Assembly: GCA_951804985.1 (NCBI GenBank)
Contig: OX638133.1
Location: 66,189,867-66,253,866 of the forward strand
Reading direction: 5' to 3'
DNA from: Dryomyza anilis
Lineage: Eukaryota; Arthropoda; Insecta; Diptera; Dryomyzidae
DNA length: 64,000 bases
Part shown: positions 45,641 to 57,094 of the stretch, one piece after another
Position numbering within the stretch: position 1 is the first letter of the stretch
Layout: every line of letters starts with the position of its first letter
Translations under genes and position numbers: made by a program
Notes under the pieces: model-generated
What the model was told of the DNA's origin: nothing
The model's input: the letters and a program-made list of their open reading frames with translations, nothing else
Databases searched by the model: none

Positions 45641-48600
45641 TCGAAGGAGTCCTTGATTGTACAGCATATATGGTAACATTCGATACGGGAGCTTCACACT
45701 CTATAATAAGAAGTAACCTTGTTAAAGACGTAGTAGAGCCACTTATAGGAATAAGATTGTAAACAGCTACAGGCGAAGAGGCCCCTATCAGAGGAAAGAT
45801 TACCAAGGAAATCACGATTGGTACTACGACAGTTAAGCATGATTTTATAGTTGCGGAAATATTAGACGAAATAATACTTGGCATGGACTTCATGATAAGG
45901 AACGGTTTCACACTAGATCTAACAAGAAAAATTTTGAGTTATGTCAACACAGAGATCCAACTAAACAATGATTGTGACCAGAGCCCGAAAATTAAACAAG
46001 TTATCGCTCACGAAAATAGAAAAATACCACCTAATTCAGAAGCAATTGTTTGGGCGAAATTAAATGGAGATTGTGGGATAAGCAAGTTGTGGGTTATAGA
46101 AAAATGATGAGCAAATGAGCAGAAGTAATATTGTTGTAGGAAGAACATTAGTAGAAGCGACAAAGGACAAAGTTGTTCCAACAAGAGTTCTCAACATGGA
46201 AAACTCGTCCAAATTAATTAAAAAGGGAACAGTGATAGAACAATGTCATTGTCAGTGATAGGCATCAGCGATTATAAATTGTGAGTCAAATCCATCAAGG
46301 GACTACGGCACATCGCAAATAAACAAGCAATCTACTCACAGGTTTATAAATGAGTGGACGAAGGATTTGGCTGCCAAAGAAAAGAGTCAAGTACAAAAGC
46401 TAATTGATAAATATCGGTGTATATTTGCTGAAAAGGGCCAAAAGGATGGCAGAATTGCCATTGTAAAACATCGAATAGACACTGGTGGTTCTAACCCAAT
46501 TCGTCAAGCACCAAGAAGGGTACCACTTGCGAAAAGAGATGAAGTATCAAATTTGGTTGAAAAAATACACACAAATGGCGTGGTGGAACCATCTGAGAGT
46601 CCATGGAGTTCACCAGTAGTATTGGTGAAAAAGAAGGACGGTAGTACTTGGTTCTGCGTTGATTACCGAAAACTTAATGATGTCACCAAAAAAGATAGTT
46701 ATCCGCTGCCTAGAATCGATGAAACCTTGGATACACTATCTAATGCTAAGTGGTTTTCAACGTTGGACTTGAAAAGCGTTTACTGGGAAGTGGAAATCGA
46801 TAACAAAGATCGAGAGAAGACTGCATTCAGTACTGGAGATGGACTATGGCAATTTTTGGTAATGCCGTTTGGACTATGCAATGCCCCAGCAACATTCGAG
46901 CGGTTAATGGAGCACGTATTAAAAGGATTACACTGGAAAACATGCCAAGTATACCTTGATGACATAATTGTTATGGGCAAGGATTTCAACGAACATCTAA
47001 GAAATCTAGAGGAAATATTCCTTCGATTGAAAAGTGCGGGTCTACAACTTAGCCCAAAGAAATGCTCACTTTTCATGAAAGAAGTCAAGTATCTGGGATG
47101 AAGATAAAATAGTTGCAGTAAAGGAGAGGCCCATACCGCAAAACCTACATGACCTACGAATTTTCTTGGGACTATGTTCATACTACAGGCGATTTGTTCC
47201 AGGTTTTGCCAATGTTGCTAGCAGTCTTCACGAGTTGACAAGAAAGAACCGCGCATTTCAATGGGGCAATGATCAAGAAAGGGCGTTCTTGAAATTAAAA
47301 GGTCTGCTGTGCTCGGCACCAATTCTTGCGTATCCAATTCCAGGTGAGTAATTTATACTTGATACGGATGCGAGTGGATACGGAATCGGCGAAGTTCTCT
47401 CTCAAGTGATCAAGGGACAAGAAAAAGTGATCGCATACTACAGTAAAACCTTGTCCAAACCCGAGCGAAATTACTGTGTCACCAGGAGGGAGCTTCTTCC
47501 TGTAATCGAAAGTGTGAAAAATTTCTACAAATACCTGTACGGGCAACAGTTTCACTTGAGAACCGATCACGCTGCACTGAGATGGTTACTTCAGTTCAAA
47601 GACCCAGAAGGTCAAATTGCGCGTTGGATAGAACGATTACAGAGCTACGATTTCACCATAGAACATCGTAAAGGAGGTCATCATGGAAATGCAGATGCTC
47701 TGTCACGACGCCCATGTAAACTAGAATGCAGACATTGATCAAGAGCGGAAGGAAAAGAAAACATAATTGACATTCGTTTGCTAAATGTTTTGCCCGATGA
47801 AAAATGGACTCCGGAACAAATTCAAATTGATCAAAACAGTGATCCCGACCTCACAAAAATCATGATGTTTAAGGAACAGCAAAGAAAACCATCATGGGAA
47901 GATATAGCTGCTGACAGTGCCATAACTAAAGCTTACTGGGCACAGTGGCAGAGCTTAAAGCTACAAGATGGTTGCTTATAACGTGTATGGGAAAATGAAG
48001 ATGGCACATCTTCTCAAAGTTTGATTGTTGTTCCCAAGTCTAAAATAAAAGAGATATTAGCGGTATACCATGGTGGATCTAGTGGTGGTCATTTGGGCAT
48101 TAATAAAACGGTCGAGAAGGTAAAGAAACGTTTTTATTGGATTGGGTGCCAAGAGTCAGTCGCCGATTGGATTCGCAGTTGCCCGCAATTTGTACCAGCA
48201 AAAGGACCAACAGTCAGAAGTCGCGGCAGGATGCATCAATACAACGTGGGAGCACCATTTGAGCGTATTGCCATGGATGTCGCCGGGCCGTTTCTAATCA
48301 GTGATGCGGAGATTAAGTATGTGCTTGTCGTCATTGACTAGTTCAGCAAGTGGCCTGAAGTGTATCCCATGCCGAATCAAGAAGCCACAACAGTTGCGGA
48401 TGCATTAGTTAACAACTGGGTAAGCCGTTTTGGAGTACCGTTGGAATTGCATTCAGATCAAGGAAGAAATTTTGAGTCTGCTGTATTTAAAGAAGTATGC
48501 AAAGTCCTCAACATACACAAAACACGAACAACGCCTTTACACCCGCAATCAGACGGCATGGTGGAGAGATTCAAACGGACTTTGGAAGAGTATCTCAGAA

Positions 48601-49111
48601 AAGTGGTTGATAAAAATCAAAAAGATTGGGATACACACATACCACTATTCCTCATGGCTTATCGAACGGCGGTTAATGATACCACAGCAGCTTCACCATC
48701 TAAAATTGTTTTTGGAACAGACTTAAGATAACCTGCGGATTTAAAGTTTGGTGCGAGTCCTTCAGATGGAATTCCTGTACACAATTATGTTTTCAGAAAA
48801 GTGAAGAAATGAACGAAGTGCATCAGTTTGTAAGAAAGCGTATACAATTTGCTAGTGATAAGATGAAGGCCAGATACGACTTGCGCACAAAATCAGAGGG
48901 ATTTACGGAAGGACAACTTGTTTTGCTCTATAACCCACAAAGGAAGAAAGGCTTATCCCCTAAGCTACAAACACCCTGGGAAGGACCATACAAAATAATT
49001 AATAGAATTAACGATGTCGTGTATCGGATTCAGAATACTGCAAGCGTTAGAAGAAAAATGAAAGTGGTACATTTAGAAAGGTTGGCGCCGTATAGAGAGA
49101 GAGAGGATTAA
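45640..49111 (+). pseudogene. pol: pol of the gypsy-like element (protease, RT, RNase H, integrase), multiply broken
   Basis: Protease: the DTGAS active site (45682-45696), with an in-frame TAA at 45760. Reverse transcriptase: 46367-47101, with VDYRKLND, FSTLDLKS, PFGLCNAPATF and the YLDD catalytic pair at 46952-46963; it ends in a frameshift. RNase H: DTDASGYGIG (about 47358) just after an in-frame stop at 47349, then LRTDHAALRWLL. Integrase: an N-terminal HHCC finger whose last Cys is Phe (SCPQF, about 48180-48190), a core with DVAGPF, HSDQGRNFES and a Glu in MVERFKR (the DDE triad), and a C-terminal GPY/F-type end (WEGPYKI, about 48978). Further stops lie near 47736, 47979, 48339 and 48729, and a frameshift lies before 48809. 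No intact polyprotein is possible. Confidence 0.92.
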
Positions 49112-49136
49112 CATCTGTGCGGGACGAACAGATTTA

Positions 49137-49148
49137 GGTGGAGGGCAG
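49137..49148 (+). other. Polypurine tract
   Basis: GGTGGAGGGCAG lies directly before the 3' LTR, the expected primer site for plus-strand synthesis. It has two non-purine bases (T, C), normal in insect gypsy elements. Confidence 0.75.
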
Positions 49149-49384
49149 TGTTACGAAAAGAGGTAATTTGCTCCACTGTGCAAGCAATCAACAATAATAA
49201 ATGAGACGGAAGACAATTCAGCGCACTAAGAAATGTATTAGAAAGAGACGGAAATTAATAAAGTTAATTAATACTAGTTGAAATAATACTAGTTAAAACC
49301 AATTACAAGTGCATTTTTATTTTGTACACAATCCAGCGATACGAACTCGTAGAACAGTTTTCCGTAGACTGAATTTTCGTAACA
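49149..49384 (+). repeat. 3' LTR with about 308-bp internal deletion
   Basis: 236 bp. It matches the first 110 and last 125 bases of the 5' LTR. The middle (corresponding to about 43852-44155), which contains the TATA-like promoter region, is absent. The junction AGACGGAAATTAATAA shows a two-base AA microhomology, consistent with end-joining deletion. Confidence 0.92.
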
Positions 49385-49539
49385 ATATTGATTAATTGTT
49401 TATAAAATTCTTGCCATAATGCAGAGGTGACACTGAATCCGGCACCAGTGTGACGATGAGTCCTTTCTTATGTGTTGACAATTTTTGGTGTGGGGCTTGG
49501 AGTTGCCCCACATGTTGTGCGCAAATAACAGTTTACATT

Positions 49540-49780
49540 CGGGTATTTTCTGAACGTATTTGAGAAAACGGTGTAGTCCGTATCCAACGGCACAAAAACG
49601 GAACCATCGAAATGGAGTGCAAACGTATTATTTTCGAAATACAGAAAATGCCGGCATACAAACGGAGTCGTGCTATTTGACGGTACGTTTTCATTCCGTT
49701 TTAGTATCTGCTACGACGGATACATTTTCAACGTGTCGTTTACGTACCGGCAATGGCGGAATTGTGATTCCGTTTGATGC
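49540..49780 (+). repeat. Second ACGG-rich block
   Basis: It resembles 42180-42285 and 43060-43275: repeated ACGG, CCGT and AACGTATT motifs, ATTCCGTTT, and CGGAATTGTGATTCCG, which recalls the complement of 43066-43078. It may mark the edge of another copy of the POLH-fragment-bearing element. It borders an open frame at 49778. Confidence 0.5.
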
Positions 49781-50224
49781 GGAGCTCCTTATAAATGTTA
49801 CTTGGGAATTTATTGGAAAAATTATCTTGTGCCAAAGGACCCTGCACAGAAAGTCAGAGGCCTGCAAGTAGAGACGAAAGTTTATACACAGAATGTGGAG
49901 CAAGATGATAAACAATCTACTTTAATAGATGCCACACAAGATGGTTCACAACATGCTCTAAATGATGCAAATGATTCTACACAACATTCTTCCCCAGATT
50001 CTGCACCAGATTCATCACAAATTGTAGAACCCACTATCTCTGAAACCAATTTGAAAAATAGTATGAAGAAAAGTTTCTTTTTAAATGCATTTAAAAATAA
50101 TACGGCAAATATAAAAACGCCTAATATAGAAATTGCTTTAAATAAAAGTAGCTCCAACGCAGATTCTCTGATTGTAGAATTGAAAAACGCGGACAATTCG
50201 AAGGCTATTTATAATGGCACTTAA
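49778..50224 (+). pseudogene. Unidentified coding-like fragment (about 148 codons), possible captured sequence
   Basis: The frame opens after a TGA (about 49774) without an ATG, so it can only be part of a gene. It is Asn/Asp/Ser/Gln-rich and includes DPAQKVRGLQVETKVYTQNV, then NSMKKSFFLNAFKNN. The SFF motif recalls the aromatic pair of a PCNA-interacting peptide, which would fit a polymerase eta tail, but the glutamine is missing and I do not claim homology. It stops at 50222-50224. A CAG acceptor-like site (TTTAATTTCAG, about 50407-50417) leads to a second short stretch with DEELLGGKMSALELNDLCMK (50469-50528), which the RTE-like copy B cuts at about 50545. Confidence 0.4.
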
Positions 50225-50549
50225 AACGAATGCTTTGAATCACCAAAGAAAATATTCAGCACTTTGGAATTTTCAAAAGTTGTTTTCTCTTGTATTTATA
50301 TAAATTATATTTTAATAATTTTCAGTATATGTACGTAACCATGATGTGCGTGGAAGATCTTGCAATTAAATTCAGAAAATGGCATTTTTCATATTGTTTT
50401 ACACCATTTAATTTCAGATCTAATCCATTTTACATTCGTTACATTCGTGACTTTTTACAACCGCCGCATGGACGAAGAGTTGCTGGGCGGCAAAATGAGC
50501 GCTCTGGAATTAAACGATTTATGCATGAAGCGTCAACAGCAACAACTTT

Positions 50550-52347
50550 CTTATTTATTTGGCCATTACAACCCATGATGAGTTTCGGCCGCAGCTATTA
50601 CCCCTCGCCAGTCGCTTCTGCATGGCGCGCGCTGGCGCCAGTTTTGCACTGTCAGGTTGTCTCGCACTTGGTTGCTCCACCGGAGATTCGGACGCCCACT
50701 CTTACGTTGAACACCACTGAATACAGAATTGAACACCTTTTTAGAAGGAGCGCTTTCATCCATACGCTCGACATGTCCAAGCCAGCGTAGGCGCTGGATT
50801 TTAATGCGCGTAGAAGCTCATACCGCTCGTCGTTCCATCTTATTCTGTACTCGTTCTCAACGCATATCGGGCCATTGATTTTCCGAACAATCTTTCTCTC
50901 GAACGCTCCTGCCTCAGCGCCATAGAGGAGGACTGGCATGATGAGCGACTTATAGAGCATAATTTTTGTCCGTCCAAAGAAGGTTCTGCTCCTCAATTAC
51001 ATACTGAGCTCAAAGTAACACCTGTTGGCAAGAGTCATCCTTCGATTAATATCCAGGCTGGCACTCTTTGTTTGTTGACACCAGGTACTTTGTCTTGTCC
51101 TCGTTCACCGTAAGACCCATTCGACGCGATTCCCTCTCTAAACTGGAGAATGCTGTACTGACTGCTCGTACGCTCTGCTCAACGATGTCGATATTGTGAT
51201 GTAGTTATGCCGCTCTTACAATCTTCTCCATTATTAGGTTGAAGAAGTCATATGATTGGGAATCGCCTTGTCTGAAACCTCGTTCGGCCAATTCTCCAAC
51301 TCCAATTCTCACTGAGCAACGTGTGTCGCTCGGTGTCATCCTGCAAAGCCTTATAAGTTTCGCAGGTATACCGAACTCAGACTTGGTGGCGTATAGGCGT
51401 CTCCTTATCGGACTGTCGAACACAGCTATGTAGTCGACGATATGGTGGTGGGTGTTGATCTGCCTCTCTTTGGGCTTTTCAGGATTTGGCGCAATGTGAA
51501 AATCCGATCTATGGTGGTTTTGCCCGGTCTAAAGCCGCAATGATAAGGTCCAAACAGTATGTTGACGACGGGTTTTCAGTCTTTCACATAATACGCTCGT
51601 TAGAACCTTATACGTGATATCTAGGAGATATATCACACTGTAGTTGACGCGTATCGTGGGATCCCCCTTCTTAATGATTGGGTAGAGTATACCGAGATTC
51701 CATTCGCTAGACATGCTTTCTTTTGAACATATTCTTGCTCATAACGAGCAAGCTCATCGCCTCCGGTCTTAAACAACTCAGCAGGCAGATCATCCTATCC
51801 TGCGGCTTTGTTGTTCTTCAGCCTGTTGATAGCTGTGCAGACTCCATCACGATCAGGCGGCGGTTTTCAAAGACGGTATTAACCGGGGTTGTCAAGCTGT
51901 CTTCTCCATTGGCGGTGGCGGTCATTGCTGGGTAGAAGATGATAGAAGTGCTTTCTTCATAATCTCAGTGTACCCTGGACATCTGTTACAAGATTTCCGT
52001 CATCGTCCTGACATGAGAGGGTCCGGTCTTTAAATCTCCGGTCAGGCGCCTTATCTTCTGAAAGAATTTTCTAGCCTCATTCCTGTCGTCATACATCTGA
52101 ATATCTTTACACTCGCGTCTTTCTAATACTCTTTTCCTGCGCCTGAAAAGATGTTGCTCTTCCCTCCTCTTCTCACTGTATCGCTCCTTCGCGGCTCGCG
52201 TAACTATCGACTGCAGAGTGGCTCTATATGCAGCGTCTTTCTATGCAGTGGTTGCGCGACACTCTTCCTCATACCACATGTTCCTTAGTGTGCGTTGGAA
52301 TCCAAGCACCTCTTTGGAAAACGTACGCATTGAGCGAGAGATGTGTG
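50550..52347 (-). mobile_element. RTE-like LINE copy B (reverse transcriptase to 3' end)
   Basis: Minus strand, 3' end at about 50550 (tail ...GGGTTGTAATGGCC, comparable to copy D's GGTTGTAAGGACC). It encodes YKSLIMPVLLYGAE, GRPNLRW and a damaged RT (GILYPIIKKGDP, then EFGIPAKLIRLCRM and FRQGDSQSYDFFNLIMEKIV), with frameshifts between. Upstream linker sequence continues to about 52347. The endonuclease part is probably copy C at 57770-58500, displaced by the R element and the Jockey-like LINE that lie between. Confidence 0.85.
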
Positions 52348-52835
52348 TTCACTCCCAATATACCACGACATTTGACATTCACTTGAGAATGTTTTAAAAT
52401 CAATCAGTACTTTCAAGCTGATGCCTTGAGAGAAGCGTTTGACTCATTGTAAATCTTTATTTGAGAATTATAGCTTTTTCAACAAAAACGTACCCTTGAC
52501 CACAAACGTTAATTTATATTTTTTCTTAAATTAAGGACAAGCTTTATTTTAAAATATACCTCCACTTTTGTTTCAGCTTGAGAGTATGTTTAAATTTGAC
52601 ATAAAAAAATAAAAAACAAAAGTAATTCTAAAAAACATTACACAAATTTAAATTTTTAAATTTAAATTTTCTTCTTTGCAGCCTGGTATTTTTTTTTGTT
52701 TTAGATATCGAGTTTTAACGTGTTGAAAAAACTGAATTCACGTTTTTTCAAACAGTGCATCAGTTGCGAACGAAACTTTATTTTGACAAGCATCTGTAAT
52801 GAAGTGAAACTATTACTTTTAATCTAAAGTTTTAT
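52348..52835. other. Unassigned AT-rich DNA
   Basis: The segment around 52470-52510 resembles 30910-30950 and 39985-40020 (dispersed repeat). No gene. Confidence 0.45.
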
Positions 52836-53474
52836 ACATCGTCGTTATAGAACTAAAAGTCACATAATATCATTTTTGAAAATTCGAATTATAAAGATTT
52901 TTGTGTATATCTCATACTTAAAAATCAAATACCACAACATATATTTTAAAGTATGGGATATCGTTTCTATTTCCGGCACTGCGGTATGTTTTTTGAAATT
53001 TATAATTGAAGAAATTTTTAGCGATAAGAAAGGTTTATGCATGGAAAAAATGTACTTTTAACCTGGAATTTTTTTTCCGTCTTCTTTGGACAGCTCTTGA
53101 AGGTTGGAAAGTTTGAAATTTGCAGTTTTTTAAGTTTTGCTACTACGGACCGTTGCATACAAAAATGACATACATATTATAATTGACAGATATATTTTGT
53201 GTTTGTTTTTATTTCAATATCGAATGAAATGTCATTTTAACTAACCGTTTTCCATCGATTAATTTTAATTCATAGTTAAAAGTTTTTTGAAACCAGCACT
53301 TAATAATTTTTTGTTTAAACATTTTTAATTAAGAATTAAATTAGTGATTTTTATTTATTTTTCTTCTTTAAAACTAATTAACTTGGAATAATCACTTATT
53401 TGTCAGAAAATGCAATAAAATCGATTTTGAAAAAAAATGTATTTGGTGACTTTCACTTCTACAACGACGATATG
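52836..53474. mobile_element. R-family MITE, copy 2
   Basis: The left end ACATCGTCGTTATAGAAC and the right end, complement of CTTCTACAACGACGATATG, are inverted repeats of about 45 bp that match 24801-25036. The larger interior includes a block (53243-53300) inverted relative to about 3603-3665. Non-coding. Confidence 0.8.
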
Positions 53475-53639
53475 TTTTACTTACTTTTCAAGGCTGCTAT
53501 AATACTAAGCGCCCTCACCGGACCCTTTTGGGCCTTTCCCTTCCAACAAAAATGTCGCGAACATGTTATTAAACAATACTATTCAGCAATCACAAACAAT
53601 TACAAAGCATATGATTATGCAGGGTTTTTTTTTACAAAT

Positions 53640-53852
53640 TAACCAACGCTCAGGGGATGCACCCTATTCATGCAATGCATAGTGTTGATCGTAGGAAAGG
53701 ATTATAGGTTAGAGGGAGGGAGGAAAGATAGAGTAGTGACGGTGAATGTTTGTTTTGAATTTGCCAATATCAAAAATGTCGGGAAAAACAGACGCAGGGA
53801 GATTGTTCCACAAACGTATCGTGCGACTGAAGAGTAGCGTCAACGCACTTAA
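53640..53852 (-). pseudogene. Jockey-like ORF2, C-terminal end
   Basis: On the minus strand it encodes SRTIRLWNNLPASVFPDIFD, then IGKFKTNIHRHY, the conserved C-terminal tail of Jockey-type ORF2 proteins. It then runs through stop codons to the poly(A). About 25 residues between this and PPVRVF (about 54434) are missing, replaced by the inverted 5' segment. Confidence 0.8.
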
Positions 53853-54427
53853 GGGGGACGGTCGTGTCGTCTCTTGTCTTTTTTAACGTGTTCCGTCCGT
53901 CGTTTAGTATAAATGTGTTTCAAAAATGTGCTTAATGTGCCCGCCCAACATAAGAAAAATAACAACGAAATAAAACAAAATTAAAACACAAACTAATAAT
54001 AATTTACATAAAAAACTAAAAAGAAAAATAAACACCAAATAAATAAAACAAACACTAATAATTCAACAACCACATAATAGAACCGGTTTCGCGCTGCCTG
54101 CTGAGTTGCCGCACTCGCTGTTTTTGCAATTGCCGACGCAAAGGGCTTTTCTATGCTCTTTGCTGCAATTGCACTGGTTTGTTGACGTATTCCCTCCCTC
54201 CCCCATCCTACTCCACGCTACTAGCGCGCACGGTTGAGGCTGTACTAAGTGCGTAATCTATGCTGTGGTGAAGGCATAACACTCACCACGGCTTGACTTA
54301 CGCTCTCATTTGTTTGTTTCAACTGCTGCGCCTTGGTAGTATGTATGTCTGTTTTGAAGTTGCCCAGTAGAAAAAATGTCGCAAAAATTTCGCATAGATT
54401 TTTGCAACATTCGTGGGCTAAGGGCGA
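53853..54427 (+). repeat. Inverted copy of the LINE 5' end (5' UTR plus ORF2 start)
   Basis: It starts GGGGGACGGTCGTGTCGTC, like the complement of 57640-57658. It includes CCCCATCCTACTCCACGCTACTAG (compare the complement of 57246-57270) and reaches the ORF2 start at 54376 (MSQKFRIDFCNIRGLRA; compare MSQNFRIDFCNVRGLRA at 57094). Homology ends abruptly at about 54427. The two copies differ moderately, so they are not a very recent duplicate. Confidence 0.85.
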
Positions 54428-56326
54428 GACCCAGAGAGAACACACGAACTGGTGGAAGGCCATGTATTTCCCTCGAACACTTACCATTGTAATACCTATA
54501 AAACAGGCTTACACACCCAACGGTCCTTCGGTGCTCAAGAGAACCAATAGATGATGAAATATTTTCATCCCCTATTAAATATATCGCACGTTTTTGAATT
54601 CGGTCCAGGAACTCCAAGGAAGATTTTGAGGCCCCTGCCCAAATGTGCGAATTGAATTCCACCTTAGGCCGAATATAGGTAGTGTAGACAGTAAGTCAGC
54701 AGGAGTGAAGTATGTCTTACACCGTTTCAGAAAACCGAGGCACTTGGCCGCTTCTTTCGACACATCAAAAATGTGATCATTCCAGCGGAGGTCACATTTT
54801 ATTGATATGCCAAGAACGTCAAGAGCGACTGACTCCGCAATACTCACAGCACCCATATTGAGGGGAGGGAGGGGTGAATTCATTCTTTTGTGGGATAACA
54901 GACAACATTGGGTCTTGATGGCATTAAAATCTACTCTATTTGCAACGCCCCACTCGGAGATTGATTTAAGGTCATTATTGAGCGTGTCATTCATAGTGCG
55001 TCTTTTACTCTCAATCTCCAAAGAGTTTGGGCGCTTGTTGAACGAGTAAGAATGACAAATGTTACTCTCATCTGCAAAGGAATGAATTGGGTTCTAGGTC
55101 AATGACAGAAGGTCATTGATAAATACCAGAAATAGGGACGGGGATAGGACGGAACCCTGCGGAACTCCAGAATTGATGGAATGTTGTTCTGAAAAAACAC
55201 CATCCATCGCAACTCGTATAGAACGACCCTGGAGGAAACTCGATATCCATCGAGTAAAAGATTCACCGACACCAAATGCAATTAGTTTTGAAACGAGGGC
55301 TTTATGCCACACTCGATCAAAAGCCTTGGAAATATCGAGAGCAACAGCCTTACTCTCCTCGAAAAGGTGAATACAATTATTCAACTTTTCGGAGAGGACC
55401 GCCATCAAGTCACCTTTGGATCTGGCCTTACGGAAACCATATTGGCGGTCACTGAGCAATTCGTTGTGCGCAAGATAGTTTACAAGGTGGAAGTTAATTA
55501 CGCTCTCCATTACCTTGGAGAGTGCAGAGCATATTGCAATGGGTCGGTAATTGGCAGAGTTCGTAGCCTCGCTACGGCTGGACATTGGCAACCTTCCAAC
55601 AAGATAGAAAAACTCCTGTCGTGAAGGAGATGTTGGAAAGGTTACGCGACGGACAAGCCAGCGTTGACGCGCACTTCTTCAACACATGGGCTGATATGCC
55701 ATCTGGCCCAGAGCCTTTGTTAATGTTGAGGTTCGCTAAAACCTTTTTAACTGCCCGAGTTCGAAAATGAATCTCCGGCATTGCAGAAGAAACAAAATCG
55801 ACGACGGGCAGTGGTTGATTACTATCTTGGAGCGTTGAATTATTTGCAAATAATTCTGCCAATAGATTAGCTTTATCAACCGGGTCAGTGAAGGTCTGGC
55901 CATTCGTAATAAGAGTTGGAGTAGACGATGTCGTCTGATTCTTCACCCTTTTTACGAATGACCAAAAATTTTTACTACCTCTATGGTAGAGTAGGACCTT
56001 TTGCACGCATTTTGTTCGTGAAGAAACTTTTCGCGCGAGATCACGGCATTACAGCGATTCCTAGCCTGTATGCGAAGTCTTTCTGTGTCAGCATTCTTGT
56101 TAGAACGCCAATTTTAAAAGGCTTCCAATTTCGACCTGACTGCAATCCTGCAAGTCTCATTAAACCATGAGTGTTCCTTGGGTTTAATGCTAATTTTTTT
56201 AGAAGGTATGAAGGACTGCATATCTAATAAAATAATATTTTGTACCATTAAAGCCGCGGCATTTATGTCTCTGTCTGCGAAACACAATTTCCAATTAAAG
56301 TTGCGAAAAAAATCATTTAACGCAAC
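54428..56326 (-). pseudogene. Jockey-like ORF2, reverse transcriptase and linker, broken
   Basis: Minus strand. Motifs: KGSGPDGISAHVLKKC, ANYRPIAICSALSKVMESV, LDISKAFDRVWH (first catalytic Asp), NSGVPQGSVLSPSLFLVFIN, then at about 55050-55080 HSFADESNICHS, where the usual (F/Y)ADD pair is ADE, so the second catalytic Asp is Glu. An in-frame stop follows FINDLLSLT, and frameshifts occur between 56006 and 55591 and before 54662. The C-terminal part includes FNSHIWAGASKSSLEFLDRI and SLFYRYYNGKCSREI. Reverse transcriptase activity is not possible. Confidence 0.87.
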
Positions 56327-57094
56327 CTAATTTGCATTTTTGTAAAGCCATACAGTCCTCTTCGGGGCTTTAATCGAAGAGGCGCGTAAACTAGAATACG
56401 AAAACTCAGCGGAAACAGTACAGTGGTCGGAGTTACCAAGAGGTGCAAGGACTTTTACATCATATTTTTCGTGATGTGAAGTCAGAAAAAGGTCTAGGAC
56501 TTTTTGGCTTTGCCCACCGACGCGTGGGAGGTACGTCGGTTCCTTCACCAATTGAGTGAGTTGATTGCACTCTGCAAACAGCTCAACATAACAACCCTCC
56601 TGTGTTGGAAGACCCGAGTGACTCAACCAAGTGGCGTTGTGCACATTAAAATCGCCGGCAACAACAATTTCACTGCCCGGAAATTGCTCCAATATATTTG
56701 AGATCGAATCAGATAAGACATCCAGCTTATAACAGGTGGAAACCCCATCTAGATTCGGACTCCTATAAAGAAAGCACAAGTGCATGATGTGTGTTTGGAT
56801 TTTGAATTTAACCCAAATAGTATTAAATTCATTATCCGACACACTATGTTGTTGCTGCAGTTGATACGCAACGTCACTCCGAAGAAATAAAGCGAGGCCC
56901 CTATGGGCAGAAAATAATGGCAGCAAATGATACCCAGGTATATGAAAGTCCAGTGGATCTGAACCCTCACTAACCTGGGTCTCACCGAGTGCCATTATTT
57001 GTGGCCTATGGACGGATATATGCGCATATACCGAGAAAAAATTCGCCCTCAGCCCACGAACGTTGCAAAAATCTATACGAAAGTTTTGCGACAT
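56327..57094 (-). pseudogene. Jockey-like ORF2, AP-endonuclease domain
   Basis: Starts at ATG 57094 (MSQNFRIDFCNVRGLRANFF). An earlier GTG is in frame but lacks start context. Catalytic motifs are intact: GETQVSEG, VVAGDFNVHNATW, and LGNSDHCTVSAEF near the end (the SDH motif). It would nick target DNA for target-primed reverse transcription. The frame ends at an in-frame TAG at 56327-56329, just after WLYKNAN. Downstream, the same frame continues as ORF2-like sequence, so this is a nonsense mutation rather than the natural end. Confidence 0.87.

Larger units (their letters stand above)
43740..49384 (+). mobile_element. Ty3/gypsy LTR retrotransposon, near full length but dead
   Basis: A 5645-bp element with LTRs that begin TGTTACG and end CGTAACA. 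ATAT duplications flank it (43736-43739 and 49385-49388). It has a tRNA-Leu-type primer-binding site, gag, and pol in the order protease, reverse transcriptase, RNase H, integrase, which is the Ty3/gypsy order. There is no env frame between the end of pol (49111) and the 3' LTR, so it is a retrotransposon, not an errantivirus. The tRNA-Leu site and lack of env suggest the Mdg3 clade, but that is inference. Multiple stops and frameshifts, plus unequal LTRs, show it is inactive. It interrupts the repeat-rich region between 42170 and 49800. Confidence 0.95.

Noticed and set aside
49111..49149. An env gene in the gypsy-like element
   Set aside because: Only 38 bp separate the end of pol from the 3' LTR, so there is no room for an envelope frame.
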